From positions 124,001 to 188,000 of the forward strand of contig NZ_WTVA01000015.1 in the NCBI RefSeq assembly GCF_009882935.1: a DNA stretch of 64,000 nt, in the 5' to 3' direction. Made by a program: the position numbers and the translations under genes. The notes beneath the pieces are model-generated. The model was not told the origin of the DNA and made no database searches. It was given only the letters and a program-made list of their open reading frames with translations. The stretch is from Sneathiella chungangensis (GTDB lineage Bacteria > Pseudomonadota > Alphaproteobacteria > Sneathiellales > Sneathiellaceae). This document shows, piece by piece, positions 1 through 8,132 of this stretch. How positions within the stretch are numbered: the stretch's first letter is position 1; each line of letters opens with the position of its first letter.

Positions 1-738
1 GATCAAAGGGGAAGCCGGAGCGTCATATCCATGTGCACGGAGGGCCGCTATCCCTGGCACATTCTGGGACGCCATGGTCACGATAAAGAGCGGAATGCCG
101 ACACCGATCAAGGTGGGGAGGTCAAAGCTGGGCATCACGAAAACCGGCCGGGTGAGCGTGAAATCGGTGTCAATCGACGAAATCTGCCCCCCGATCAGCG
201 CAATCACAACCCCGGTTAGCAAGGTGAGCGGGATGACGTAGCGGGGCATGAACTGCTTGGCCGCAAGGAAGACTGCCACCATTGCGCCGACCATGACGAC
301 ATCCGCCTCGAGCGCGACAAAGGCATCGAGCCCAAAGCGCAGGAGCACCGCCGCCAGCAAAGCCGACGCGAGCGATTGCGGCACAAAGGCCATGATTTTC
401 TGAAAAAGGCCGGTTACGCCGCAGAGGGTAAGAAGGAGCGAGCTAAAAATAAAGGCCCCAATCGCATCCCCCATCGGCACCCCTGGCAGGCTGGTGGCGA
501 GGAGTGCCGCCCCGGGCGTCGACCAGGCGATCAGGATGGGCTGACGATAAAAGAGCGTGAGGCCAATGCTGCTGACCCCCATGCCGATCCCGACCGCCCA
601 GAGCCAGGAACTGATCTGATCCGGCGTCGCACCCGCGGCATTCGCCGCCTGAAAGACGATCGCCCCCGCTCCGGCGTATCCCACCAATACGGCGACAAAA
701 CCAGCGGAGATATAGCTGGGCGAGAAGAAGCGAAGCAT
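1..738 (-). CDS. benE: BenE-family benzoate/H+ symporter (partial, C-terminus outside window)
   Basis: Inner-membrane transporter of the BenE family, which imports benzoate with protons. The first 246 residues are present; the frame stays open to base 1. The start is the ATG complementary to 736-738, with GGAAGG upstream. I recognise the family from the opening MLRFFSPSYISAG, the STPGAALLAT stretch at residues 73-82 and the run of hydrophobic helices. It diverges from an XRE-cupin regulator across a 99-base gap with two operator-like repeats, a common arrangement for this family, so that regulator probably controls it. The substrate is inferred from the family alone; no benzoate-degradation genes are visible in the window. 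Confidence 0.85.
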   Translation of the reverse strand, partial: MLRFFSPSYISAGFVAVLVGYAGAGAIVFQAANAAGATPDQISSWLWAVGIGMGVSSIGLTLFYRQPILIAWSTPGAALLATSLPGVPMGDAIGAFIFSSLLLTLCGVTGLFQKIMAFVPQSLASALLAAVLLRFGLDAFVALEADVVMVGAMVAVFLAAKQFMPRYVIPLTLLTGVVIALIGGQISSIDTDFTLTRPVFVMPSFDLPTLIGVGIPLFIVTMASQNVPGIAALRAHGYDAPASPLI

Positions 739-766
739 CTTGATCTGTACCTTCCATCGGAATATA

Positions 767-784
767 CGTTATAACGCACAAGCG
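767..784. promoter_or_regulatory. Operator-like repeat, copy 1 (benE/regulator gap)
   Basis: CGTTATAACGCACAAGCG. It matches the copy at 805-822 in 16 of 18 positions, 38 bases away in the same orientation. Its first ten bases, CGTTATAACG, are a perfect palindrome. Lying between benE and the XRE-cupin gene, it is a likely binding site for that regulator (inference). Confidence 0.55.
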
Positions 785-804
785 GCGCCAATCTAACAGA
801 TGTG

Positions 805-822
805 CGCTATAACGCTCAAGCG
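805..822. promoter_or_regulatory. Operator-like repeat, copy 2 (benE/regulator gap)
   Basis: CGCTATAACGCTCAAGCG, the second copy of the repeat at 767-784. It ends 15 bases before the regulator's ATG at 838 and would overlap the coding region if the GTG at 802 were the start, which favours the ATG. The position fits autoregulation. Confidence 0.55.
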
Positions 823-837
823 AAAAATGGACCCCGT

Positions 838-1404
838 ATGAAGGATTTGAAAGATCATCTGTCGACCACCCTTAAACAGCTCCGTAAGGATCGCGGCTGG
901 AGCCTGGACGCGGCCGCCGCGGCAACGGGTGTAAGCAAGGCCATGCTGGGGCAGATAGAACGCGGCGAATCAAGCCCGACAACCGCCGTCCTCTGGAAAC
1001 TGGCCACCGGCTTCAAGGTTTCCGTCTCCTCCCTGATGGAGCCGTTGCCGGAAATCACGGCGGACACGGTCATCCGGGACGCTCAAGTCATCCGCAATAT
1101 TCCCGGGGATAAAGGCATGGCCGTCGCGCCGCTTTTCCCGTTCGAGCCACGCTTCGGCTTTGATTTGATGGAACTGACATTTATGCCGGGGTACGAGCGT
1201 CTATCGGAGCCCCATGAACCCGGCGTTATCGAGCATATTACCGTCATCTCCGGAAAGATGGAGATTTTGACCGATGATATCTGGCATCCGCTTGAAATGG
1301 GGCAAACGATCCGCTTTCGCGGCGACCGGACCCATGGCTATCGGAACCGGAGCGATGAAAAGGCCGTGACCTTATCAGTGATCCATTATCCGCATCGCGC
1401 CTGA
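838..1404 (+). CDS. XRE-family HTH regulator with C-terminal cupin domain
   Basis: DNA-binding regulator of 188 residues. Residues about 10-64 form an XRE-type helix-turn-helix (LKQLRKDRGWSLDAAAAATG, then a recognition helix around MLGQIERGESSP). Residues about 110-185 form a cupin fold, probably a small-ligand sensor. I chose the ATG at 838 over the in-frame GTG at 802 because the GTG falls inside the second operator-like repeat and upstream of the normal family N-terminus. It is divergent from benE, and proteins of this type usually control their neighbouring transporter. The ligand is unknown; an aromatic acid would fit the context. Confidence 0.85.
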   Translation: MKDLKDHLSTTLKQLRKDRGWSLDAAAAATGVSKAMLGQIERGESSPTTAVLWKLATGFKVSVSSLMEPLPEITADTVIRDAQVIRNIPGDKGMAVAPLFPFEPRFGFDLMELTFMPGYERLSEPHEPGVIEHITVISGKMEILTDDIWHPLEMGQTIRFRGDRTHGYRNRSDEKAVTLSVIHYPHRA

Positions 1405-1504
1405 ATTTTGCGGAAATCTGCCCCTTGCGAAGCCTTCACTTTTCCCCTAGTTTGCGCGCTGCAAATTTGCCTGAATAACAGATTCCCTATTGAGGTTCCC
1501 TGTC

Positions 1505-2713
1505 ATGTCCGAAGAAATCAAAAAAGTCGTCCTCGCCTATTCCGGTGGTCTGGATACCTCCGTCATTCTGAAATGGCTGCAAACGACCTATAACTGCGAA
1601 GTCGTTACCTTTACGGCGGATCTGGGGCAGGGCGAAGAGTTGGAACCGGCGCGCGCCAAGGCGGAAATGCTGGGCATCAAGGAAATCTATATCGATGATC
1701 TCCGCGAAGAGTTCGTCCGCGACTTTGTCTTCCCGATGTTTCGCGCCAATGCCGTCTATGAAGGGCAGTATCTTCTCGGCACCTCAATTGCGCGGCCGCT
1801 GATCTCAAAACGGCAGATCGAGATCGCGAAAGAGGTTGGCGCCGATGCGGTTGCCCATGGCGCAACCGGTAAAGGCAATGACCAGGTTCGCTTTGAGCTT
1901 GGCTACTACGCGCTCAACCCGGATATCAAGGTGATCGCTCCCTGGCGGGAATGGGACCTCAACTCCCGCACCAAGCTGATCGATTTTGCCGAGAAAAACC
2001 AGATCCCGATTCCGAAGGACAAGCGCGGCGAAGCGCCCTTCTCGGTCGATGCGAACCTCCTCCATATCTCGGCAGAAGGCAAGGCGCTGGAAGATCCGTG
2101 GGAAGAAGCCGGGGAATATGTTTATTCCCGGACAGTTGCGCCGGAAGATGCGCCGGATACGCCGACCTATATCGAGATTGACTATGAAAAAGGCGATCCG
2201 GTTGCCATTGACGGCAAACGGATGAGCCCGGCGGAACTGCTGACCGCGCTCAACAAACTCGCGGGTGACAACGGCATCGGGCGGCTTGACCTTGTGGAAG
2301 GCCGGTTTGTCGGCATGAAGTCGCGCGGCATTTATGAAACGCCAGGCGGCACCATCATGCTCGAAGCCCATCGCGGGATCGAGCAGATCACCCTCGATCG
2401 CGGGGCGATGCATCTGAAAGATGACATCATGCCACGCTATGCGGAGCTGATTTATAACGGTCTCTGGTTCTCGCCGGAACGCGAGATGCTGCAGGCCCTG
2501 ATCGACAAGAGCCAGGAAAAAGTCACCGGCACCGTACGTCTCAAGCTCTACAAAGGACGCGTAAGTGTTGTCGGCCGCAAGAGCCCCTACTCCCTCTATT
2601 CGATGGAGCATGTAACGTTCGAGGAAGATACGGTGTATGACCAGCGGGACGCTGAGGGCTTTATCAAACTGAACGCCCTTCGCCTGCGGCTCCTGCATCG
2701 CCAGAAAACCTGA
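1505..2713 (+). CDS. argG: Argininosuccinate synthase
   Basis: Cytoplasmic enzyme joining citrulline and aspartate with ATP to give argininosuccinate, the penultimate step of arginine synthesis. The 402-residue length is normal. The nucleotide-binding PP-motif SGGLDTS is at residues 13-19, and the conserved [14 protein letters not shown] segment lies near residues 117-130. The ATG at 1505 gives the expected [15 protein letters not shown] start; an in-frame TTG at 1490 would add five residues. No other arginine gene is adjacent, so it appears to be a stand-alone unit. Identification is secure. Confidence 0.97.
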   Translation: MSEEIKKVVLAYSGGLDTSVILKWLQTTYNCEVVTFTADLGQGEELEPARAKAEMLGIKEIYIDDLREEFVRDFVFPMFRANAVYEGQYLLGTSIARPLISKRQIEIAKEVGADAVAHGATGKGNDQVRFELGYYALNPDIKVIAPWREWDLNSRTKLIDFAEKNQIPIPKDKRGEAPFSVDANLLHISAEGKALEDPWEEAGEYVYSRTVAPEDAPDTPTYIEIDYEKGDPVAIDGKRMSPAELLTALNKLAGDNGIGRLDLVEGRFVGMKSRGIYETPGGTIMLEAHRGIEQITLDRGAMHLKDDIMPRYAELIYNGLWFSPEREMLQALIDKSQEKVTGTVRLKLYKGRVSVVGRKSPYSLYSMEHVTFEEDTVYDQRDAEGFIKLNALRLRLLHRQKT

Positions 2714-2765
2714 TCATGGCGCCAGTCGCACCGCCTACGAGCGGTCATAGGGGAAAGGCTGCATA

Positions 2766-3614
2766 ATGCCGCCGATCGTGAAGGCAGCCCTCTGGATGGG
2801 CGGCGCGCTGATGTCGTTTATAACGCTTGCGGTCGCCGGCAGGGAGCTTTCTTCAGACTACGGGACATTTCAGATCCTGTTTTACCGCGGTGTGATCGGT
2901 CTCGTCATCGTTCTATTCTTTCTCTGGCGGAGCGGATTTGCACAAATCTATCCACGACATCTCGGCGTCCATATTGTCCGCAACAGTTTTCACTTCGCCG
3001 GTCAGGCGGCTTGGTTTTACGGTATTGCGGTAATTTCGCTGGCGGAGGTTTTCGCAATTGAATTCACCACGCCCATCTGGACGGCATTGCTGGCGACCAT
3101 CCTGCTGGGCGAGAAACTCTCTTGGACACGCGTCTTTGCCATCGCCATGGGGTTTGCGGGCATCCTGATCATTCTGCGCCCCGGCCTTGTCGTCATGACG
3201 ACCCCGGCCTTGATCGTACTTGCCGGAGCGGTCGGCTTTGCCGTTACCGCAACCCTGACGAAGAAGCTTTCGGGCGATACAACGGCCCTTGCCATCCTGT
3301 TCTATATGGCGCTCATTCAGCTGCCCATGGCCATGATCCCGTCGATCATCGACTGGCAGCCGCCGACCTGGCAGGCAATGCCCTGGTTCATTGCTGTTGG
3401 AATCACCGCGCTGTCCGCGCATTACTGTATCGTCAAGGCGTTCCAGAATGCCGATGCGACCGTCGTGGTTCCCATGGATTTCCTGCGGGTGCCACTGATC
3501 GCCGTCGTGGGCTTCCTTCTCTATTCGGAAGCCTTCGATCCATGGGTTCTGGTCGGGGCCGTGATTATTTTTGCCGGCAATCTCACAAACTTGGTGGCGG
3601 AACAGCGCAAATAG
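2766..3614 (+). CDS. EamA/DMT-superfamily transporter
   Basis: Inner-membrane protein of 282 residues with about ten hydrophobic helices in two repeated halves, the layout of EamA-type drug/metabolite exporters. The first half includes GELL-like helices and the segment AEVFAIEFTTPIWTALLA typical of the family. It follows argG by 52 bases on the same strand and could be read from the same transcript. Its stop is 6 bases from that of the convergent gene at 3621-3935. The substrate cannot be read from the sequence. It is the first of three EamA proteins in the window. Confidence 0.85.
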   Translation: MPPIVKAALWMGGALMSFITLAVAGRELSSDYGTFQILFYRGVIGLVIVLFFLWRSGFAQIYPRHLGVHIVRNSFHFAGQAAWFYGIAVISLAEVFAIEFTTPIWTALLATILLGEKLSWTRVFAIAMGFAGILIILRPGLVVMTTPALIVLAGAVGFAVTATLTKKLSGDTTALAILFYMALIQLPMAMIPSIIDWQPPTWQAMPWFIAVGITALSAHYCIVKAFQNADATVVVPMDFLRVPLIAVVGFLLYSEAFDPWVLVGAVIIFAGNLTNLVAEQRK

Positions 3615-3620
3615 CCTCGG

Positions 3621-3935
3621 TTACCTGTCGCGCCTGTCGTTCGAGAAATCATCGCCCTCCTCCTCGAAATCGGGGACTTCCTCCACGTAAGGAATATATC
3701 GATCCTTGATAAATAGCGCGGCGGCGAACACCGCTCCGGCGATCGCTCCCACTGTCATGATCAGTGGCATCGAAGGGATCCATGGCAGAGTCCAGCCGAT
3801 ATCGAACGCGCCTAAGATAAAAAGCACACCGGCCATTGGCAGCGCGATAAATAGAATGCTGAAAACAATCCCCACCAACGCGCCTGTTGCGGCGAATTTT
3901 GCAAATCGGACAAGAATCTGGCGGGAAAATCGCAC
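3621..3935 (-). CDS. Small hypothetical membrane protein
   Basis: 104 residues that I do not recognise. A basic N-terminus (MRFSRQILVRFAKF) leads into two or three hydrophobic segments at about residues 15-45 and 52-74. The C-terminus is strongly acidic then basic (VEEVPDFEEEGDDF, ending DRRDR). It lies 9 bases downstream of folD on the same strand, so it is probably the last gene of the yggT-DUF167-folD group. The conserved position and membrane helices argue that it is real; its function is unknown. Confidence 0.65.
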   Translation of the reverse strand: MRFSRQILVRFAKFAATGALVGIVFSILFIALPMAGVLFILGAFDIGWTLPWIPSMPLIMTVGAIAGAVFAAALFIKDRYIPYVEEVPDFEEEGDDFSNDRRDR

Positions 3936-3944
3936 TATCGGCGT

Positions 3945-4829
3945 TTAAACCTCCGGTTCATCTATTCCTGCCTGACGACAGGCCGCGGTGACGGTATTCG
4001 CCAACAGGCAGGCAATTGTCATCGGGCCGACGCCGCCCGGGACCGGCGTAATCGCCCCGGCCACCTCGACCGCCTCATCAAAGCAGACATCGCCGACCAG
4101 ACGGGTCTTGCCATCCTCCTTCGGGATGCGGTTGATGCCGACATCGATCACGGTCGCGCCGGGCTTCACCCAGTCACCGCGGATCATTTCCGGACGTCCC
4201 ACGGCTGCCACCAGGATATCGGCGCCTCGGCAAACGGCGGGCAGATCGCGGGTTCGCGAATGCGCGATGGTGACCGTGCAATTTTCGGATAGAAGCAAAC
4301 TCGCCATCGGTTTACCAACAATATTCGAGCGACCGACAACCACCGCATTCAGACCGGAGAGATCGCCAAGCGTGTCTTTCAGCATCATCAGGCAGCCAAG
4401 CGGCGTGCAGGGCACCATCGCGGGCAATCCAACCGCCTGCCGGCCGGTATTGATGACGTGAAAACCGTCGACATCCTTCATCGGGTCAATGGCATCGAGG
4501 ACCGCCATCTCATCCACCTGCTTGGGCAGCGGAAGCTGCACGAGAATGCCGTGAATGGTCGGATCGGCATTCAGCCGGTGAACCACATCCAGGACTTCCT
4601 GCTCGGTGGCGGTGACGTCGAGACGGATTTCTTCAGACTTCATTCCCGCCTCAACCGTCGCCTTGCCCTTGTTTCGGACATAGACCTGGCTTGCCGGATC
4701 CTCACCCACGAGGACGACAGCGAGCCCCGGGGTCAGGTCATGCTGTTCCTTCAGTACCATGACTTTCCTGCCCGCCTCCGCGCGAACCCGGGCCGAGAAG
4801 GCTTTGCCATCAATAATCGTTGCCGTCAT
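3945..4829 (-). CDS. folD: Bifunctional methylenetetrahydrofolate dehydrogenase/cyclohydrolase
   Basis: Cytoplasmic folate enzyme that oxidises 5,10-methylene-THF to methenyl-THF with NADP and hydrolyses it to 10-formyl-THF, supplying one-carbon units. 294 residues, normal for FolD. Diagnostic motifs are VYVRNKGKA (with the active-site lysine), [15 protein letters not shown] for cofactor binding and [10 protein letters not shown] near the C-terminus. The start chosen is the ATG at 4829, which has GGAGG just upstream (complement of 4833-4837); an upstream start at 4865 would add 12 unrelated residues. It is co-oriented with DUF167 and yggT. Confidence 0.96.
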   Translation of the reverse strand: MTATIIDGKAFSARVRAEAGRKVMVLKEQHDLTPGLAVVLVGEDPASQVYVRNKGKATVEAGMKSEEIRLDVTATEQEVLDVVHRLNADPTIHGILVQLPLPKQVDEMAVLDAIDPMKDVDGFHVINTGRQAVGLPAMVPCTPLGCLMMLKDTLGDLSGLNAVVVGRSNIVGKPMASLLLSENCTVTIAHSRTRDLPAVCRGADILVAAVGRPEMIRGDWVKPGATVIDVGINRIPKEDGKTRLVGDVCFDEAVEVAGAITPVPGGVGPMTIACLLANTVTAACRQAGIDEPEV

Positions 4830-4861
4830 AAATTCCTCCCCCTGCCGGTCGTCTCGTCCGG

Positions 4862-5179
4862 TCAAAACTGCTCAAGCCATAGTTTCAGTTCAGCTTCCGT
4901 CTCTGACGGGTCGCCTTTTACCAGCACCGTCTTGTTGCGATCAAGCTTGCCGGCAATAATGTCAAAGCTTCCCCGGGCATGCTTGATTGATTTCGACAAT
5001 AATTTGACCAATGCGCCGTTGGCTTTCCCTTTTTCCGGCACTGCCGTGACCTTGACCTTCAGACGCGGACGTCCTTCACCGTCGATGAAAATAGTTTCAA
5101 TACGGTTTTGCGCCGCATTCGGAGACAGCCGGATATCGAGCAAAACTCCGTCGTCACTTTTTCTGATAGGCAGGGTCAC
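4862..5179 (-). CDS. DUF167 (YggU-like) family protein
   Basis: 105-residue small cytoplasmic protein of the DUF167/YggU family, recognised from [13 protein letters not shown]-type phrasing near the N-terminus, [23 protein letters not shown] in the centre and the [15 protein letters not shown]-terminus. Its start overlaps the yggT stop by four bases (5176-5179), which points to translational coupling. The biochemical role of the family is not established. The yggT-DUF167-folD order is common in alphaproteobacteria. Confidence 0.88.
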   Translation of the reverse strand: MTLPIRKSDDGVLLDIRLSPNAAQNRIETIFIDGEGRPRLKVKVTAVPEKGKANGALVKLLSKSIKHARGSFDIIAGKLDRNKTVLVKGDPSETEAELKLWLEQF

Positions 5180-5463
5180 ATCATTTGCGGCGCATACTCG
5201 AACAGGAGATTGCGTAGGAAGATAAGCAGCAGGATCAGGATCACCGGTGAAACATCAAGCCCGCCCATCGTCGGAATGACCTTCCTGATCGGCCGCAGCG
5301 GCGGCTCGGTTATCCGGTAGAGGAAATTACCCACTGTCGAAACGAACTGATTGCTCGTATTGACCACGTTAAACGCCACGAGCCAGCTCAGAATGGCATT
5401 CGCGATCAAAAGCCAAATGAATATGTTTATGATCGCACTGATCAGAAGGAGTAAGGATGTCAT
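5176..5463 (-). CDS. yggT: YggT-family membrane protein
   Basis: 95-residue inner-membrane protein with two hydrophobic segments (residues about 4-28 and 68-88) separated by the typical YggT loop containing YRITEPPLRPIRKVIP. It heads the minus-strand group yggT-DUF167-folD and overlaps the next start by four bases. YggT proteins have been linked to osmotic or ion stress and to membrane protein assembly, but the molecular role is unclear. Confidence 0.9.
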   Translation of the reverse strand: MTSLLLLISAIINIFIWLLIANAILSWLVAFNVVNTSNQFVSTVGNFLYRITEPPLRPIRKVIPTMGGLDVSPVILILLLIFLRNLLFEYAPQMM

Positions 5464-5507
5464 GTATATACCTGCTCGATTTAATCCACCCTACATTTAG
5501 GCGCTAA

Positions 5508-5535
5508 GCCCGCAAAAGGCAACCGTTCTGCGGGC
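5508..5535 (-). terminator. Possible terminator hairpin between AsmA-like gene and yggT
   Basis: A 7-base perfect inverted repeat (GCCCGCA / TGCGGGC, 14-base loop) lies 33 bases after the stop of the gene at 5568-6218. No clear U-run follows on the minus strand, so it may instead be a processing or Rho-dependent end. Confidence 0.3.
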
Positions 5536-5567
5536 GCATGCCAGCGCAAATCGTCAGATTCTCTCGC

Positions 5568-6218
5568 TCACGGGTGAAGCGCCGAGGTCGTCGCCTGATT
5601 AACCACCTGGGTCAGAACCGCCTGAACGAAATCCGCCTGGCTCATGCCGTCGCCGCTGCTGCCCAAATTGCTCATCTTGATGTCGGGTAATGTCAAAGAA
5701 ACCTTGGTCGATAGCGGGTAAATTTTACCGGACAGCTTCGCACCGGTAATCGTCAGGTCATCGACGCGGAGTTTTTTCGCCTTATTGCCGGATTTATCGG
5801 CGGTAACGGCATACGCGGCCGCGGCAGCGAGGATGATCGTGAGGTTTGAACTCGTGGCACTCGTTTCAAGATCCACCGCCGGATTGGTAATCTCGATTGA
5901 CCTGATATGAAGCGGCCCCCACAGGATGCTCCAGGGGACAATCCTGATTTCGGCCTTGTCGACCACGAAACTTGTGGGCGACGACCCGATGCCGGAATTG
6001 GGAACCGTCAATCCATTGATCGTTCCCCGGCCGGTAAAAATGCTGACATCGAAGGCATCCAGGGTCACTTTTTCTCCTGTCGCCGCGCTTCCGACCAGTG
6101 TAATGGCATTCCAGCCCGTGGAATTGACATGCCGCTCGGCCTCGCGGACACCGACGACGACGGCCGCCACAATGACGACAAAGAGGCCGCCTTTGACAAG
6201 AAGAGAGGTAATTTTCAT
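5568..6218 (-). CDS. AsmA-like membrane-anchored protein
   Basis: 216 residues. An N-terminal hydrophobic anchor (residues 5-24, LLVKGGLFVVIVAAVVVG) is followed by a beta-rich domain resembling the N-terminal part of AsmA-type proteins: VTLDAFDVSIFTGRGTINGL, a RIVPWSILWGPLHIRSIEI segment, then a VDDLTITGAKL strand near residue 150. Such proteins face the periplasm and are linked to lipid traffic or envelope integrity; the role here is inferred. Full AsmA proteins are much longer, so this is a short family member rather than a truncation I can prove. Its ribosome-binding site is buried in a hairpin (6224-6265). Confidence 0.6.
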   Translation of the reverse strand: MKITSLLVKGGLFVVIVAAVVVGVREAERHVNSTGWNAITLVGSAATGEKVTLDAFDVSIFTGRGTINGLTVPNSGIGSSPTSFVVDKAEIRIVPWSILWGPLHIRSIEITNPAVDLETSATSSNLTIILAAAAAYAVTADKSGNKAKKLRVDDLTITGAKLSGKIYPLSTKVSLTLPDIKMSNLGSSGDGMSQADFVQAVLTQVVNQATTSALHP

Positions 6219-6223
6219 GAGAC

Positions 6224-6265
6224 TATCTCCGGTTCCCGAATAAAAAAGTTCAGGAATCGGAGATA
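6224..6265 (-). promoter_or_regulatory. Hairpin enclosing the Shine-Dalgarno site of the AsmA-like gene
   Basis: On the minus strand two 17-base arms (6249-6265 and 6224-6240) pair at 16 of 17 positions: 15 Watson-Crick pairs, one G-U and one mismatch, with an 8-base loop. The 3' arm contains CCGGAGAUA, whose GGAG sits 8 bases from the AUG at 6218. The Shine-Dalgarno sequence is therefore fully paired with CUCC in the 5' arm, which should limit translation until the stem opens. No U-run follows, so it does not look like a terminator. Confidence 0.65.
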
Positions 6266-6328
6266 ATCATTAGTTGTTTTTATTCAATATTAAAACACTT
6301 TTTAAGGGAATCTATAGGATCGAGCCGG

Positions 6329-7189
6329 TTATTTGAACTCAGGTTCCTCCCACCAGGGGTAAAAATCCGGCATATCCACGGACGGGCGCATGGAGAATTT
6401 GGCCGGGCGCTTTTCAAGGAAGGAGGTCACGCCCTCTGCAACATCCGGGCTCTGGCCCATCATGGCGATACCGCGGCTGTCTATTTTATGGGCTTCCATG
6501 GGATGGTCGGCGCCAAGCATCCGCCACATCATCTGCCGGCAAAGCGCCACGGAAACCGGCGCGGACTCGGCTGTCATCTCCTTGGCGAGGCGGCGGGCGG
6601 CGGGGAGCAGGTCCTCTTGCGGATGAACCGCCTTGACGAGCCCGCCGGCCTTCGCCTCATCGGCCGGAAAAATCCGCCCGGAATAAACCCATTCCGCCGC
6701 CTGGGAAATACCGACTAGGCGCGGGAGGAACCAACTGCTGCAAGCCTCCATCACGATACCCCGGCGGGAGAAAACGAACCCGATCCGCGCCTTGTCCGAG
6801 GCAAGGCGAACGTCCATCGGCAGCGTCATTGTCGCGCCGATCCCGACCGCCGGGCCATTGATCGCGCCGATAATCGGCTTTTTCGACTGATACATCCGGA
6901 GGGTGACGCGCCCGCCGCCATCGCGGTGCAGCTCCCCCTCCTTCTGCACACCGCGCGCCTTGTAGTTAAAGGTGTCCTTGCCGGCACCAAGATCAGCCCC
7001 GGCACAGAAGGCGCGCCCGGCGCCGGTGACGATAATGGCGCGGACGTCATCATCCGCATCCGCCTTGTCATACGCATCGATCAATTCGTCGCGCATCGTG
7101 ACGGTAAAAGCATTCAGATTATCTGGGCGATTCAGGATAATGGTAAGAATCTGGTCTTCAACATCATACAGGATATGTTCGTAGGACAC
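6329..7189 (-). CDS. Enoyl-CoA hydratase/isomerase (crotonase) family protein
   Basis: 286-residue crotonase-fold enzyme acting on acyl-CoA thioesters. The oxyanion-hole segment GAGRAFCAGADLGAG and the second helix PIIGAINGPAVGIGATM are clear. A C-terminal MWRMLGADHPMEAHKID segment resembles enoyl-CoA hydratases used in fatty-acid or aromatic degradation. The start is a GTG at 7189 preceded by CCGGAGG at good spacing; the longer form from 7240 lacks such a site. It diverges from the DOPA-dioxygenase family gene. The exact substrate is unknown. Confidence 0.88.
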   Translation of the reverse strand: MSYEHILYDVEDQILTIILNRPDNLNAFTVTMRDELIDAYDKADADDDVRAIIVTGAGRAFCAGADLGAGKDTFNYKARGVQKEGELHRDGGGRVTLRMYQSKKPIIGAINGPAVGIGATMTLPMDVRLASDKARIGFVFSRRGIVMEACSSWFLPRLVGISQAAEWVYSGRIFPADEAKAGGLVKAVHPQEDLLPAARRLAKEMTAESAPVSVALCRQMMWRMLGADHPMEAHKIDSRGIAMMGQSPDVAEGVTSFLEKRPAKFSMRPSVDMPDFYPWWEEPEFK

Positions 7190-7316
7190 GGGTTTTCCTC
7201 CGGTTATTTTGTTTTTTATGGTGCCGGGCTGTCTTGCCATGACATGGCGGCGGCGAATGACTATGTTAACTTTGATAGGCTTGAGAAGGCCAGTGAATTT
7301 TCAGAGGAAGATCGCC

Positions 7317-7667
7317 ATGGCAAAGGATGCGGCGCAATTGATTACCGGCTATCACGCCCATGTCTATTATCAACCGGAGACCAAGGCGGCGGCCGGGGAA
7401 ATCCGCGACCAGCTCGGCGAGCGGTTTGACGTGACCCTGGGTCGCTGGCATGACGCACCGGTTGGCCCGCATCCGATTTCGATGTATCAGGTGGTCTTCG
7501 CGGTGACGGAGTTTTCGAAAATCGTTCCCTGGCTGATGCTCAACCGTCAGGGGCTCGACATTCTGGTTCATCCGGAAACGGGCAACGATCTTGAAGATCA
7601 CCGCGACAACGCGCTTTGGCTCGGCGAGAAATTGAAGCTGAACCTGGCGATGTTCGAAACCGCCTGA
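7317..7667 (+). CDS. DOPA 4,5-dioxygenase family protein
   Basis: 116-residue protein of the DOPA_dioxygen family: small extradiol-type aromatic ring-cleaving enzymes, or relatives, with histidine metal ligands. Visible motifs are GYHAHVYY near the N-terminus and LVHPETGNDLEDHRDNALWLG in the C-terminal half. The ATG at 7317 has AGAGGAAG just upstream; the longer frame from 7209 adds 36 unlike residues. It stands alone facing gcrA, with 9 bases between stops. The natural substrate of bacterial members is mostly unknown. Confidence 0.85.
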   Translation: MAKDAAQLITGYHAHVYYQPETKAAAGEIRDQLGERFDVTLGRWHDAPVGPHPISMYQVVFAVTEFSKIVPWLMLNRQGLDILVHPETGNDLEDHRDNALWLGEKLKLNLAMFETA

Positions 7668-7676
7668 ACCGACCGC

Positions 7677-8000
7677 CTAGCTGTTGTCCTTGCTCTGATA
7701 GGCCATATTGCAGTGTTTCAGGCAGTAAGGCTTGCTCGGCACCGCTTCATCACCACAAAAATGAAAATTATCTTCGCCCGGATGACCGATCGGCCATTGG
7801 CAGGCCCGGTGCGCCGGAATGACTTTCTTCTTGGGTTTTGCTGCGGCGGGCGTCGACTTCGACGAAAGGCCAAGACGGTTCGCCTTTCCGATGACGGCAT
7901 TACGGGTAACGTCGCCCAGTTCTTCGGCGATTTCGGCAGCGGTCTTGCCAGAGCCCCAAAGCTTCTTCAGCTTCTCAATTCGTTCGTCGGTCCAACTCAT
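7677..8000 (-). CDS. gcrA: GcrA-type cell-cycle regulator
   Basis: 107-residue regulator characteristic of alphaproteobacteria. GcrA acts with sigma70 RNA polymerase at promoters carrying GANTC sites methylated by CcrM. The N-terminal helix-turn-helix (WTDERIEKLKKLW, then TRNAVIGKANRLGL, residues about 3-46) is the family hallmark. The C-terminal region holds RACQWPIGHPGE and cysteine-bearing FCGDEAVPSKPYCLKH. The ATG at 8000 gives the standard MSWTDERI start; an upstream start at 8084 would add 28 residues. Two GANTC sites lie in the 132-base gap upstream. Confidence 0.95.
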   Translation of the reverse strand: MSWTDERIEKLKKLWGSGKTAAEIAEELGDVTRNAVIGKANRLGLSSKSTPAAAKPKKKVIPAHRACQWPIGHPGEDNFHFCGDEAVPSKPYCLKHCNMAYQSKDNS

Positions 8001-8132
8001 ACCCAAATCTCTTGTTGCGTTTGCATTCTGTCCGTTAGCGTGCCACGAAATACACAAAAGTCGAAACGGCCGCCAAAGCTCCATTCATATATCCTTGCTC
8101 GGCGGCAGAGTCTACAGATATCCGATTCGCAA

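Noticed and set aside
1461-1470. GCAAATTTGC palindrome upstream of argG
   Set aside because: A 10-base palindrome is expected many times by chance in a window this size, and a nearby TGAAT/ATTC pair has the wrong spacing for an ArgR box.
1805-2698. A 297-residue open frame antisense to argG
   Set aside because: It lies wholly opposite a certain gene and its composition is what antisense of high-GC codons gives. Similar long shadows occur opposite other genes (for example 48156-49286, 54335-55207 and 31002-32027).
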